Assembly: GCA_009823505.1 (NCBI GenBank) | Contig: VZQC01013712.1 | Span: forward strand, 888,727 to 952,726 | Reading direction: 5' to 3' | Length of the DNA stretch: 64,000 bases | From: Rhizomys pruinosus | Lineage: Eukaryota > Chordata > Mammalia > Rodentia > Spalacidae | Shown: positions 1 through 10,672 of the stretch, piece after piece | How positions within the stretch are numbered: position 1 is the stretch's first letter | Layout: every line of letters starts with the position of its first letter | Notes under the pieces: generated by a model | The model's input: the letters and a program-made list of their open reading frames with translations, nothing else | What the model was told of the DNA's origin: nothing | Databases searched by the model: none | Translations under genes and position numbers: made by a program

Positions 1-146
1 TTTTGTCTTTTCGAGACAGGTTCTCCCTGTAGCCCCAGCTGTCCTGGAACTCACTCTGTAGACCAGGCTGGCCTTGAACTCACAAAGATCCACCTGCCTC
101 TGCCTCCCAAGTGCTAGGATTAAAGGTGTGCGCCACCAAGCCCGGC
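1..146 (-). mobile_element. B1 SINE
   Basis: Reads as the reverse complement of B1 (7SL-derived): T-rich start, the GAGACAGG...CTCACTCTGTAGACCAGGCTGG core, and an end at CCCGGC. It is cut by the window edge at its A-tail. Confidence 0.93.
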
Positions 147-260
147 ATTGTTTTGTGTTTTCAAAGAGGGTCTTGCTTTGCAGTGCTAGCTGTTCTGGAA
201 CTCACTATATAGCCCACACTAATCTTGAACTCATGCTCCTTCTACTTCAATGCCTCAAAT
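147..260 (-). mobile_element. Diverged B1-related SINE
   Basis: A second, older B1-like copy abuts the first in the same orientation. The GGAACTCACTATATAGCC and CTTGAACTCATGCTCC blocks are recognisable, but the 5' part of the element is degraded. Confidence 0.6.
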
Positions 261-429
261 GTTCAGCCTTTTTAAAAAATCTTAATGTGCACAGAAAGCC
301 TGTCTTCTAAGAGTTTCATGTGCATTTAAATGGCCAGCAACGTAGAGCACATAAAGTGTACATTTCAAACTAGACTTGTGTTTAATTGCATTTTGATAAT
401 CTGCAAGATTTCTGTATGGCTAATGTTTG

Positions 430-516
430 TGTTGTTCTGGGGGATCGAACCCAGGGCCTGTGTGTGCTAAGCAAACAAACCCTCTACCCCTGAGTCATTC
501 CATTCTCAGGCCACCA
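430..516 (-). mobile_element. ID SINE (BC1-like, tRNA-Ala-derived)
   Basis: The minus-strand complement shows the ID pattern: a box B-like GGGTTCGATCCCCC core, and a 'CAGGGGTAGAGGGTTTG' stretch in place of the usual 'CAGTGGTAGAGCGCTTG'. It is moderately diverged. Confidence 0.7.
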
Positions 517-1450
517 AGAATCTTTTTGTTCAAAATGACAGGCCAAGGCTTGAATATCTCCTTATTATCTGGTGGTTGCCAAGCTGTTAACACTTCACAG
601 GGACAGATGCCAGCACTCTGACCCTCACATTCATCCTATTGAGAATGGCTGCTCTCTGCAGATTGATTTGCTTGATCATCTATCTCTGCGTCAAAATGCA
701 AACTTTGACTCAATTTAGATGCCCTTTCACCTCTTTCTTTATTCCAAAGTCTCTGGCTATAAGTGAAATATAAGGAAACCAAAAAAATCTCTGAAATACA
801 CCTTAGTAATAACCAATGTAACGATGAGTTTTTAGTCTCTAAAAATCTGGCTTAAAGGAAAGACTGAAGAGCATACTGTTCCTGTGCTAGGTTTCTTGGA
901 ATCTGGGTATGGGAAGAGTGAGAGTAGAGGATTATGCATGATTTGCTTAGATAGCGCAAAAAAAAAAAAAATCAGCTCTAGTATAAAATTTAGAAATTTA
1001 AGAATTTTCCTAAACTGAGCCTTTCATGATACTTGTAGAATGAGACCAGGTAGCACTGAGAACTCACTTCTTTCCTTTCCATATTCCCCCACATTACAAA
1101 CTAATCTCATCCTTCTCCCCTCTATCTGCCACCACCCTGCCACCCCACGCAATGTCCAGAACACTAACAGTCTTCTGAATTGCAGTATAAAGATTGCAGT
1201 ATTTCTGCTTATCTCCTGGGCTCTCCCCAAATACTTAACTTCTAAGGCCATGGCAGGACAGTTTGTCAAGGGAAATTCTCCCCATTTTTAAGACAATAAA
1301 ATCATTTCTTTTCATTTCTTTTTTTGAATTTGGAATTCACTGTCCTATCATTTCTCTGAAGTTTTTCCCATTTCTCCATTTGGTCACTTTTAGAAGACAG
1401 TTTATTTCAGTTGGCTCATGTGTGGTTTTAGTTTTCCCTTTTCCTCCTCC

Positions 1451-1565
1451 ACCACACACACACACACACCCTGGAGGGGAGGGAGAGAAAGAGTGAGAAC
1501 AGGAGGGAGAGAGAGAGCATGAGAGGGGGAGAGAGAGAGACAGAGAGAGAGAGGAGAGTGAATAT
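1451..1565. repeat. (CA)n and GA-rich low-complexity tract
   Basis: About ten CA units (1451-1470) pass into a purine-only GA-rich tract. Confidence 0.9.
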
Positions 1566-1989
1566 GCTGAGGAGAGAAAGCTCTCACATATTGGCTTTAC
1601 AGTCTTGCATAGGACAAAGTTTTAGTCTGAGTATGAAAATTCTTCTCAGAGTGGAACCTACCAGTTGAAGCCTCCATATTACAGAAACCTCATGCTGGAA
1701 AAGAAGTGATTTCAGGTGCACGAAAGATGGAAAATATTTATTTTTTAAAGTTCTTTGATCTTTATGTTACAATGGTGCATTAATAACATCAATTCTAACA
1801 TTTGTCATTCAAAAATGTTCATACTGAAGTATGTTCGTTTAATGGTTAACAACAATTTGCTGAAATATTACCCCACATACATCATCTTGCCTCACAGCGC
1901 ACACCATTCTAATCTAAAAATTTTCAGGGAGGCTTGTGAATGTTTCTTTTTTAGAGGGAGTCAGGTATCTCTATCATTACTACCAATCT

Positions 1990-2055
1990 TTAAATGGCAA
2001 ATATTCACAAAATTAATTAATTAATTTTAAAAATTAAAAATTAATTAAGGCAAGA
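1990..2055. repeat. TTAA-rich low-complexity sequence
   Basis: Runs of AATT/TTAA units with interspersed A and T runs. Confidence 0.7.
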
Positions 2056-3013
2056 CTACCTTGAATATTCCTATAACCTCAAGGTTAATATTTAGCTTAT
2101 CTCAAAGCAAGAAGGCCACTGCCCATAACTATACATGGTTGGCGATCATTCCAGCATGGTGTCTGCCTAGTTCCCTTTAGGAGACAGGGGCCCTTCGCAT
2201 TCAAGAGAGGGTGCAAGTGAAATGCCAGTCTAAAACGGGAATTTGAAAAACAGATTTGGGTGGGATCCAATATCAGCCAGAAACCAGATGCCAATGAAAT
2301 AAACGATGCTGCTACAATAGTAATTCTGCTATTTATGATGGCTTTAGTAGCTCAGCCATCAATTTCAACTGGACATTGAGTAAAAGGAGACCTCACACGT
2401 GAAAACCACCAGTGAAGAGTTAATTTTGATTGGCTAATGAACGTAATAAAATTTTTAATTAATAGGTGTGTGCAGAAATCACTTCTTTCCCACATGGCTT
2501 GAGTTTTTACTGTCCTGCCATACTAAACCTTGAACGCTCTCCTGGTGAGAATAAAGTTTTAGAAATTGCTATTACAAAGAGAGAAGTGCGACTCAGGTGC
2601 TTTAATTTTCTAACGTTCATCACTTAAAACAAACAAACAAACAAACAAGTCACCCCATGATCTGCCCACAAAGGAAGGAAAGGAGGGGGCAACAGTTGGG
2701 CTCTCCAGGAACCCTGCTAAGACAGGTACCCAGGGGCCAAAGCTGGCTCCATTTAGACAAGGTCCCACAGTTTAGAATTCACTGTTACTTCTTTTAGCCC
2801 TGAACTCCGAGTCCCTTTGCTTTGAGGTGGTTTTCACCTCAGTCCAGGCCTAGGGATGCCAATTCTGCATGTGTGCATCCCAGGCCCCTCCCTTGTCCAA
2901 TGTCCGTCGAAGTCCTGGCCTAGCTGGCTTGAGGGAGTTGGCTCCCTACCGCAGGGTCCTGAAACCCGAAAGTGGAGCACCCAGTACGTGGTGACCAGGC
3001 ACTCTCTACTTAC

Positions 3014-3070
3014 CGGCAAGTGGGCCAGATCTGTCACCTCCTTGTCCCTCCAGCCCCCAGGTCCCGCCAT
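3014..3070 (-). CDS. Nrk: Nrk (Nik-related kinase) first coding exon, partial gene
   Basis: The minus strand reads ATG plus 18 codons (MAGPGGWRDKEVTDLAHLP) and then a perfect GTAAGT splice donor at 3013-3008, so the exon ends in phase 0. From memory, human NRK begins MAGPGGWRDREVTDLGHLP, giving two differences in 19 residues. The start sits in a strong context, with G at -3 and G at +4. NRK is a GCK-IV family (MAP4K-like) serine/threonine kinase with an N-terminal kinase domain and a C-terminal CNH domain. It is X-linked in mammals, and loss in mouse causes placental overgrowth. Only the residues before the kinase domain lie here; the remaining exons would be on the minus strand beyond position 1. 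No exon 2 was seen in 1-3007. The exon is too short for ordinary ORF finding. Confidence rests on the peptide match, the donor and the GC-rich upstream region together. Confidence 0.88.
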
Positions 3071-3680
3071 GACTTCGACAGGAGGTGGAGCAGGAGACCA
3101 AGTACTGTGGAGCACAAGCGAAGGGAGGGGTCTGGATTGTAGGGGGAACAGGAGTTGAGGGAATCCTGGGGAGAGAGGAGGGGACAGGAGGGAGAGAGGA
3201 ATGGGGAGGTGGGTTTGTGGTGTGGGAAAGGAGAGAAGGAGCAAAAGGAGCAGGAATGTGGAGGGAAGTTAGTTTTGAGAGGCGGGAAAATAAGTTTGAG
3301 TAAGAGGAGAGAAGAGCTGAAAAGTCCGCTTGAGAGATGAAAAACGCGAAGGGTGCTCCAAAGCAAGAGCGCAGTGTGGCCCCGGCAGGGTGCGCCTTTC
3401 TGGGTGAGGAGGAGGGCGGTGCAAGGAGATGGAGCCCGGAGCAGCTCTATGGGGATTGGTGGAGCGTCACGTCGCCAGGTGGGCAGCCGCGCAGCTAGGA
3501 GGCGAGCCAGGGGGCCCCAGGCGGAGGGAAGTGCAGAGCCTCTCTAACGGTCCCAGCCAGCCTCTCGCTGCCTGCACCCCGCCCCGCCCCGCCCCCCCTC
3601 CCCGGGTCCTCGGCTGTGCAGCCACCCCCGCCCGCCCGCAGGCCACTGTTCCACAGGAAACTTTACCAAGCAGCTGCCAG
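3071..3680 (-). promoter_or_regulatory. Nrk: Putative Nrk 5' UTR and GC-box promoter region
   Basis: Directly upstream of the Nrk start codon the sequence changes from AT-rich to GC-rich. It holds a pyrimidine-rich stretch as read on the minus strand (about 3120-3330), then a CpG-containing block (about 3340-3680). Three overlapping GC boxes lie at 3577-3599, with C/G-rich repeats at 3601-3642. Such boxes bind Sp/KLF factors and mark TATA-less promoters. No convincing TATA box is seen. The transcription start is not fixed by the sequence but most likely lies between 3100 and 3600. It is the most GC- and CpG-rich stretch noticed in the window. Confidence 0.6.
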
Positions 3681-3974
3681 TCCAGGAAAACCGGTCCGGC
3701 TCCACGCAGCTCTCAGTCTGGGCCCCGTAGCTCCTGCCACAGTCCAAACAACCTGCACCATCATCTTCCCCACAGAAACACTTGTAACTTTTCTAGTGGT
3801 TTGTGTTCTCTTTCTGATCCCTTCTAACGCCTCCTTTAATTGCAAAAATACATCTATCGAGGAAGGGGAAGAAAGGGAAATGATTTTGTCCGTAGGAGTA
3901 GGGATCAGATGTGGGTAAGCCTGTATTCCAGTGGAGAAAGGAGCCCAGGGCAGCATGGAAAGGGCAAGTCCCTT

Positions 3975-4173
3975 ACAACTCCCAGGGAGGCCGGGCGTGG
4001 TGGCGCATGCCTTTAATCCTAGCACTTGGGAGGCAGAGGCAGGCGGATCTTTGTGAGTTCAAGGCCAGCCTGGTCTACAGAGTTGAGTTCCAGGACAGCT
4101 GGGGCTACAGGGAGACCCTGTCTCAAAAAGACAAAAAAAACAAAAAAAAAAAAAAACAACTCCCAGGGAGGCC
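3975..4173 (+). mobile_element. B1 SINE with target-site duplication
   Basis: A full-length B1 (about 3990-4155) starts GCCGGGCGTGGTGG and ends in an A-rich tail. It is flanked by direct repeats of ACAACTCCCAGGGAGGCC at 3975-3992 and 4156-4173. The insertion is young, about 0.9 kb upstream of the Nrk start. Confidence 0.95.
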
Positions 4174-5870
4174 TCTGCAGTCTCCTATACCTGCGGGCTA
4201 ATTGGTATCTGTCTGGCCCAGGTTGTTCACTCAGAACCGCACCTGTTTACCGGTGCGCCTGTGTTTTGAGAGACAGACTTGCTGGCAGCGTGACTGCCCC
4301 AGTCTTAAGTTTGCAGATGCTGAGCTCCCCGGGAGTCCAGAAACTTCTTGCACTCTTTCCAGTCTCCAGCGGTGTTTCATTCATTCACTCATTCAATGCA
4401 AAACTTTTCTTGAGATCCTAAGCTGCAAGCTCTTGTTTCTCCCCCAAATCACAAAGAGGTTGACAATTGGTTTATTTCCGGCAAAAGCCATTTAGTCTTA
4501 AATCGCCCCTTGAAGCGTTTATGGAAAAGGAAGCCAGTCCGTAAAACTAAACGCATTCTAAGCTCTTGCACTACAAGGAGCACTTTAGAAAAAGTCCGGA
4601 ATAAAGCTGCCTACGTTCCTTGGAGCTAACATACTGTGTTTTGCATACCCCCAAACCAAATAGGAATGGTGTTAGGGGTTTGTTTCCTATTTCAATTCTT
4701 AATTAGGAAACTGTCACGTTTTCTAAGAAAATTTATATGAATACCTCTCACTGACCTACAGTTTATAAATTCTGAGCCCGTTTTCTAACTTTCGAGATTA
4801 TTCTCCCTATATGTTGGTTGATTTTATTTAGTTTGCTCCTGTTTCAGTGCCCAGAGTTTGACTTCTTTACAGTCCTTAATCCCAGAGTCCCCGGGAGCTC
4901 TGTAAAGGCTGCAGTTTAAGGAAACTGGTCTCACTACGTAGAGATTCTCTGTTAATGGCTGCGGAGAAAACTAACCACCACGTCTTCCAAAAAACAAGCC
5001 TGCTTCTTCTGGATAGAATCATCTTCTTAATCCAAATACTATATATACCATTGCAGAAATTACACTTTCCAAGAAGTCAGATCTTTCCAACTCCACCACA
5101 CAAAACCCTGTTCCTTTAAAAAAAATTAAGCTTTCTTGGATGATCAATAAAATGCCTCTGGACCTTCCTCAATAAAACTGGAAAATTAACATTTCATAAG
5201 TGGAGAAGGGAAGGTTTGCTAGTTAATAGAAAATTACAATTTTATAGGGGCCTCTAAGTTTTAAAGCTCAAGGCTGAGAGTAAACAAAAAAAACCACAAC
5301 GAAAAGAATTCTGAAGTTAATCTTAGTTAAAGGGACGTGTTCACATCTTTTTTTTTTTTTTTAAATATACAGTGTTGCTTGCTCAACTTAGGTTATGGGA
5401 AAATGACCCTGGTGCCAGACTCTCTTAGCCTAAGGAAACTTTTTTTCCTGACTAGGCAAGAGAATCCAGGCTAGATTACTGGTCTTTTCTAGTTGCAAAG
5501 TTTAGTTGGAAGCTAGGGGCTTCTTGACTCCTCGGGGGAAAAAAAACCTGGAGGTGTCCTGTGTATAGGGGTATGGAAGTAGATGTTTAACCAGAACTTG
5601 ATGGAGAAACACATACAGCTTTTCAAGTTATAATTTTGAAGGAAAAAGGAGTCATGGAAAAATGTAGACACTTTGCCTCATAAGATGACTTTATGGGATT
5701 TTTATAGCTGACTTGGGGAAGGTCAATTTGTCAGATTGTGTTTTATCCAGAAATGTTCTCTCTGCCTATATTCTAGGTCCTGTATTTTTTTTTCCATGCT
5801 TTCTTCCTTCAGTCAATTCTGTTATCTTAAGACCAACCCTGTGCCATTTTAACTTATGATTGTTTTTCTT
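4174..5870. other. Unique upstream DNA of Nrk
   Basis: No gene or recognisable repeat apart from a poly-T run near 5349. It is non-repetitive and close to the promoter, so it could hold regulatory sites, but none can be named from the sequence. Confidence 0.5.
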
Positions 5871-6065
5871 AATAACTAAATCGTATTGAGTGTTTTGTGT
5901 TCTATACTAATTTCTTGGCATATATTATCTAATTTAATTTTGTCAACATTTTTCTCAATTATTTTCATTATTATCTCCAACACACAAGTAGGTAACTGAG
6001 GCAGCTAGTAATCAGATGGTCTTGGCTAGTAATCAGATGGTCTTGGCTTCCAACTCCAGAGACCA
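5870..6065 (+). mobile_element. MIR-like ancient SINE with a 21-bp tandem duplication
   Basis: Follows the MIR order: 'cttggcatatattatctaat', 'ttattatctcca', 'aactgaggca', 'ctagtaatcagatgg'. A perfect 21-bp unit is repeated at 6005-6025 and 6026-6046. Confidence 0.65.
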
Positions 6066-6400
6066 CTTGTCAATGATTGTGAAAAGGCAGGTGCATAATT
6101 TGAGACTGTGTGAAGAGGAGCCAAATTAAAAAATGCCTAAGGATGAGATCAGATGACATAGTTAGGCCCCTGAGGTATCCAGTTCCCCTTCCCCCTTTTA
6201 GTCTTCAAGTCCTCTCAACAGAAATATCACAAGCTTTATAAAAAGAAATCAAATCTAGTCATTGCCTAGGAACAGCTAAAGAACATTTGGGCAAAAATCA
6301 CCAAGATGAGCACCTGATAGGGAAAATTCAGGAATCTGAAGCTTAAGGAATGTCCAGAAAAATCCCAGCACTTGTCAGTGTTTTAAGGAAAAAAAAATTC
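6066..6400. other. Stretch with no recognised feature
   Basis: Unique-looking AT-rich sequence. Its right part may be a diverged upstream portion of the adjacent Lx 3' UTR. Confidence 0.35.
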
Positions 6401-6720
6401 CCTGGAGCAGAAGACCTGCACATGATCAAGGAAGTCAAAATTCCATCACAGATGTTGGTGATGAAGCCTGACACTGAGGTAAGGTCCATTGGCAGTCGTT
6501 GCCTGCTGGGGAGGGAGAGTTACTTTTCTTCAAGGATATGGCCCCTAGTAGGTTGCCCATGATCTATTGAGTGGCCCAACTCCCAAGCATGAATGGGCAG
6601 CACTAATTGGCCTCAGTGGGTTATAAAAAGGAAACATGTCATCGGGAAGCGGGTTCCTGGAGGAATTGAAGTGCATGTGATCCAAAATACATTGCAAACA
6701 TGCATGAAATCCTCAAAGAC
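6400..6720 (+). mobile_element. Lx-type L1 3' UTR fragment
   Basis: Resembles the rodent Lx 3' end: a '...gttgcctgctggggagggagag...' block, then 'gtgatccaaaatacattg' and 'catgaaatcctcaaag' just before the A/T-rich tail. It carries no coding part. Confidence 0.7.
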
Positions 6721-6751
6721 TAGAATATATATATATATATATATATATTCT

Positions 6752-6820
<69 letters not shown>

Positions 6821-6825
6821 TAGTC
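6718..6825. repeat. (TA)n(CT)n(TA)n microsatellite with hairpin-forming ends
   Basis: The Lx tail is replaced by TA repeats, about 20 CT units, then TA repeats again. The outer ends GACTAGAA...TTCTAGTC are exact inverted repeats, so the arms (about 6718-6748 and 6795-6825) can pair around the CT loop. Confidence 0.85.
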
Positions 6826-7084
6826 ACCATGCTTGGCAAAAATATATTTTTAAAAAGCCATTACTACTTCTCCCATAGATATTTTGGGTTGGAAACAAAC
6901 CTTATTCAGTGAGTGCTTGAAGGAGACAGTGTTTGTGAGCAATCCTTCTTATCTGACCTGTCAGTAACTCCATCTTTGTACAACGAACTACATAGTCATT
7001 TCTTTTTCAATGAACATAGTCTGGAAAAACAAATAAAATGGCATGTGTGTGTCATGAAAAATAATTGGTTCAAAGATTACAGAA

Positions 7085-7165
7085 GGCTCTAGAAGTAGAG
7101 GCAGAGGCAGGAAAATCTTGAAGTCAAGGCCAGCCTGAGCTACCTAATGAAAGCTATTCTGGGAA
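7085..7165 (+). mobile_element. Diverged B1 fragment
   Basis: Blocks 'gaggcagaggcaggaaaatc', 'tcaaggccagcctgagctac' and an A-rich end match the B1 middle. The 5' part is absent. Confidence 0.6.
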
Positions 7166-8767
7166 AAATACAGCAAAATTATTTTCAACTTTTTTTCCCT
7201 TTTTTAATTTATGCATTTACTGTTGGGACTATGTCTAATAGATATATAGTCATTTAATATTATGAATGTTATGAAATGCTTTATTTTCAATTATGAAGTC
7301 TTCTCTATCCCCAAACCTCCAGTAGTTGTCTGAAACCAAAGAGATTACAGAACTGTATATAAACCTTCCATTCTTTTCCTATTTATGATACTTGCGGAGA
7401 GTTTGATTCCTAAATTTGACACAAGAAAATAACAGCAGTAACTAATAATAGAACAATTATTATAATATACTTCAATAACTAATGATAGACTAGAACAATT
7501 ATAATATGTTTCAATGAAAGCAATTGGAAGCTTATAAATCAGTTATTTCTGGAATTTTCCATTCAATAGTTTTGGGCCACAGTTCACCTGTGCTGAAATG
7601 AAGCCAAGGAAATCTACTGAGGTTTAATAAGGACACTGTAAACAAAAGGTCTGTCATTTATTGGGGTTCCTCTAAGACCTCAAGTAGAAAAATAAATCAA
7701 TGTTCAGAAAATTTCTATTAGTACTAGATTGTCACTTGCAACAAATACTAGGTCCTGGGTGGGAATACTGAAATAAAGCTTTATAGCACTTCTCTTGAAA
7801 AGAAGATCACATACATTTAATCTCAAATACTACCAGTCCAATATTTTACAATTACCAGAGGAGGTAGTTTATGTGAGTCTCAAGAAATCCTAGTAGAGGA
7901 AGGAAAACTTGGGGGAACCACTGTGCCAAAGGCTCTTCTTAAGATATTTTTTGAAGACACATTTGAAATCATAGGACTTTTTATCAGTTTCTAATGATTT
8001 TTCTATCATGCCTTTTGAATTTCCTATGTGCCATCCCTTTGGGAACAAAGCAACAATCCACTGGATCTTTCTCGGGCTAAAGGTCATCAAATGTGTCTTC
8101 TGACCATAGTTTGTAAAGCTTCTGTTGCTTGTCATGGAATGCTCTTAAGCTCCACATGATTTGAGCTATGCTTGTTTCTAAAATGAGGCCCCAGAAATTT
8201 GATCCTGGACGAACATGGGTTTCATTGCTATTGGCAACTAGAATCCTCCTCTAAAAACGTCAATTGTTTTATAAACAATCAGACCAGGAAGATCAAAATT
8301 GGCAAAAATCTTCTTTCCCTTCTAGTCTTTTATTCACTTTAGAGGACAGACAGTTCTTATCCTTGAATTCTTTGCCTAGAAACTACAGAATACATGCCTG
8401 CTCTCAATGATGCAAATATACAAAGGAAATAGCACCTTACTTTGAAACACTAAGGAATCTTGAGCTTTAATGCTCGTTTCCACTTCCAAGGCTTTTGGAT
8501 GATCTATTATATTCTATACTTATACTTTGAGGTTTCTGTTCTGAGTTTCCTAAATTGTGAAACTTTCAGACTCAAGAAAACTTGGATTGTACAACATATT
8601 GAACGCATAGGAAATTTGGAAAAATGTGAGTGTCTAGAAGATCTTCTTACTAGCAACGATTGAAAAAATTGATTACAACTAGCAAAACTAGAAAATACAT
8701 ATCATTACAAGAGGAAAAGAACAGAGAAGGAAAGGAAACCTAGTAGTGAACTGTAAGAAATTATTCA
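7166..8767. other. Unique AT-rich intergenic DNA
   Basis: No repeat or gene recognised. Short open frames here (for example minus strand 7890-8135) match nothing known to me. Confidence 0.45.
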
Positions 8768-8875
8768 TGGGCTGGACAGATGGCTCAGCAGTTAAAAGTA
8801 CTGGCTGCTCTTCAAGAGGATCCGGGTTCACTTCCCAGCACCCAGATGGTAGCTAATGATGACCTCATTCTCTGT
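8768..8875 (+). mobile_element. B2/B3-type SINE, 3'-truncated
   Basis: Starts GGGCTGGACAGATGGCTCAG, with box A and box B-like sequence of a tRNA-derived B2 head. The match fades after the 'cccagatggtagc' block. Confidence 0.75.
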
Positions 8876-9092
8876 ATATTGACCAGGTTTGGTTTTCTTG
8901 TTAATCATCATCTTCTGAATAAGAAAACTTCTCTGGTGAGAGTTGAAAGATGCATTCATCATATGCATAGAGGTTGCATTGAAGATGTGTCACTTAGGGT
9001 TAAAGATCTCACAGATACTTATTTTCAGAGTTTGACCAGTTCTGGAACTCTGTAAGTCTCCTCTCCATCTACTGAAAAACGAAGCTTCTTTT

Positions 9093-9297
9093 GGGCTGGA
9101 GGGATGGCTCAGTGGTTAAGAGCAGAGGCTGTTCTTGAAGAGGACCAAGATTCCCTTCTTAGCATCTACATGGTGGCTAACTACTTTCTGTAACTCAAAT
9201 CCCAGGGGATCTGATCATCTTTTTCTTTTTCTGACCTCTGTGGACAGGACACAACATAGGTGCCCTTGCAGGCAATACCCTGATACAATACAATAAA

Positions 9298-9300
<3 letters not shown>
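9093..9300 (+). mobile_element. B2-type SINE
   Basis: Head GGGCTGGAGGGATGGCTCAG, body '...catggtggctaac...ctgtaactc...', ending CAATAAAATT. Its tail leads directly into the tetranucleotide repeat that follows. Confidence 0.8.
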
Positions 9301-9346
<46 letters not shown>

Positions 9347-9427
9347 TATCTATCTGTCTATCATCTATCTATCTATCTATCTATCATCTATCTATGTATC
9401 TATCTATCATCTATCTATGTATCTATC

Positions 9428-9469
<42 letters not shown>

Positions 9470-9478
9470 TTATCTATC

Positions 9479-9520
<42 letters not shown>

Positions 9521-9601
9521 TTTCTATCTATCTATCATCTATCTATCTATGTATCTATCTATCTATCATCTATCTATCTATCTATCATCTATCTATCTAT
9601 C

Positions 9602-9647
<46 letters not shown>

Positions 9648-9648
9648 A
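9301..9648. repeat. (ATCT)n microsatellite, about 350 bp
   Basis: More than 80 ATCT units interrupted by ATC, GTAT and TTAT variants. It grew from the A-rich tail of the preceding B2. The long YLSI-type open frames in it are artefacts of the repeat. Confidence 0.97.
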
Positions 9649-9654
9649 TCTTCT

Positions 9655-10050
9655 TTGATGAGGGATGAAGAGTACCACAAGGAAACAATTTTCCAGGGAA
9701 CTGCTCACTCAAAGCAATGGTGACAGTCCCATGCAAGCTCAAACTAGACAGTATTGTCAACATAGTTATAAGGAAGTGGGCACGAAATCACAATCCAACC
9801 TAAAGAACTTTTGGTAATTGATGGCTGCTGGTAGGAAGAGAGATAGGATCATACAAGGATGGAACTTTTGGTGAGCCCAGTGGATGGACACACACACTGA
9901 AAGACATTTGGGGTATGTTTCAGACTCAATATGCTGCATTATATATCTAAGAAAGTACATTGAGTGGGGAGAAATGGGGGAGGTACAAATAGGGGAAGGA
10001 ATCTAAATTCATCTAATATATGGTACAAAAATTCCAAAACTTAAATTAAA
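9655..10050 (+). mobile_element. Lx-type L1 3' UTR fragment
   Basis: Contains the Lx order 'acaaggaaacaattttccagg', 'aaagcaatggtgacag', 'attgatggctgctgg', 'agtggatgg' and an A-rich end. Diverged, no coding part. Confidence 0.65.
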
Positions 10051-10477
10051 AACTCATCTATGAAGAAAAGGAGTACTAAAAGCTAGATATCTTTTCACTG
10101 GGGTTAAGTAAAGATATAGGCAACATAAAATGTTTTTACATATGTATTCAACAGAATGACAGCAGGAGCTATATGTGCAATTTTTTTCTAATTGCAGATC
10201 CCTGTATTGTAGGGGAGAAGTAGTTATGTATGATACCGAGCATGTTTTAGTGCTTTCCTTAGTATATTGCAAATATTCACAGTTAATATCACTAAATTGT
10301 TATAAGTAAAAAAAAAAATCCAGAAACAGGTAATAGTCTCTACCTGCTACAATCAATCCTAATAATCACTAGCATTCTCATCCCCCAAACAGTGTTAACC
10401 ATTTGGTGTATATCTTTCTACTTTTTTCTTTATGATCATGAACTGTACCTAAAAAAGCACATGAAGAGTTTTCTTTT
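10051..10477. other. AT-rich DNA without recognised feature
   Basis: Nothing recognised. Confidence 0.4.
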
Positions 10478-10672
10478 TAGAGCTGATGAGATGGCTCAGA
10501 AATAAATGTACTTGCAGCCAAGCCTGACAACCAAGTTCTTTCTCCAAGATGCATATGGCTGAAGAACAGAATAAATTCTTATAAGCTGTCCTCTTACCTC
10601 CATACATGCACGGTGGTACATGCATGTATACATACAATGCAAATAAACAAGTGAATAAATGAATGCAAAATT
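10478..10672 (+). mobile_element. B3-like SINE
   Basis: Head 'gagctgatgagatggctcag', then 'cttgcagccaagcctgacaacc', the B3-type 'GCCAAGCCTGACgACC' block, 'gctgtcctcttacctcca' and an AATAAA-rich tail. Confidence 0.75.

Larger units (their letters stand above)
1..3007 (-). other. Nrk intron 1 (5' part)
   Basis: This follows from the splice donor at 3008-3013. It contains B1 and ID SINEs near 1-520, a CA/GA low-complexity tract at 1451-1565, an AT-rich stretch at 1990-2050 and a short ACAA repeat at 2625-2648. No second coding exon or other gene was recognised. The stretches 517-1450 and 1566-3007 otherwise look like unique intronic DNA. Confidence 0.75.

Noticed and set aside
3429..3827. Plus-strand open frame starting MEPGAALWGLVERHVAR with a CAG/GTGGGC donor-like site near 3477
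   Set aside because: It lies in the GC-rich promoter block where stop codons are rare. I do not recognise the peptide and saw no matching second exon. A divergent transcript is possible but unsupported.
9301..9648. Regularly interrupted array considered as a CRISPR-like or satellite structure
   Set aside because: The interruptions are simple variants of the 4-bp unit; there are no spacers, and the genome is mammalian.
9394..9723. 109- and 83-aa frames of YLSI repeats
   Set aside because: Direct translation of the ATCT microsatellite.
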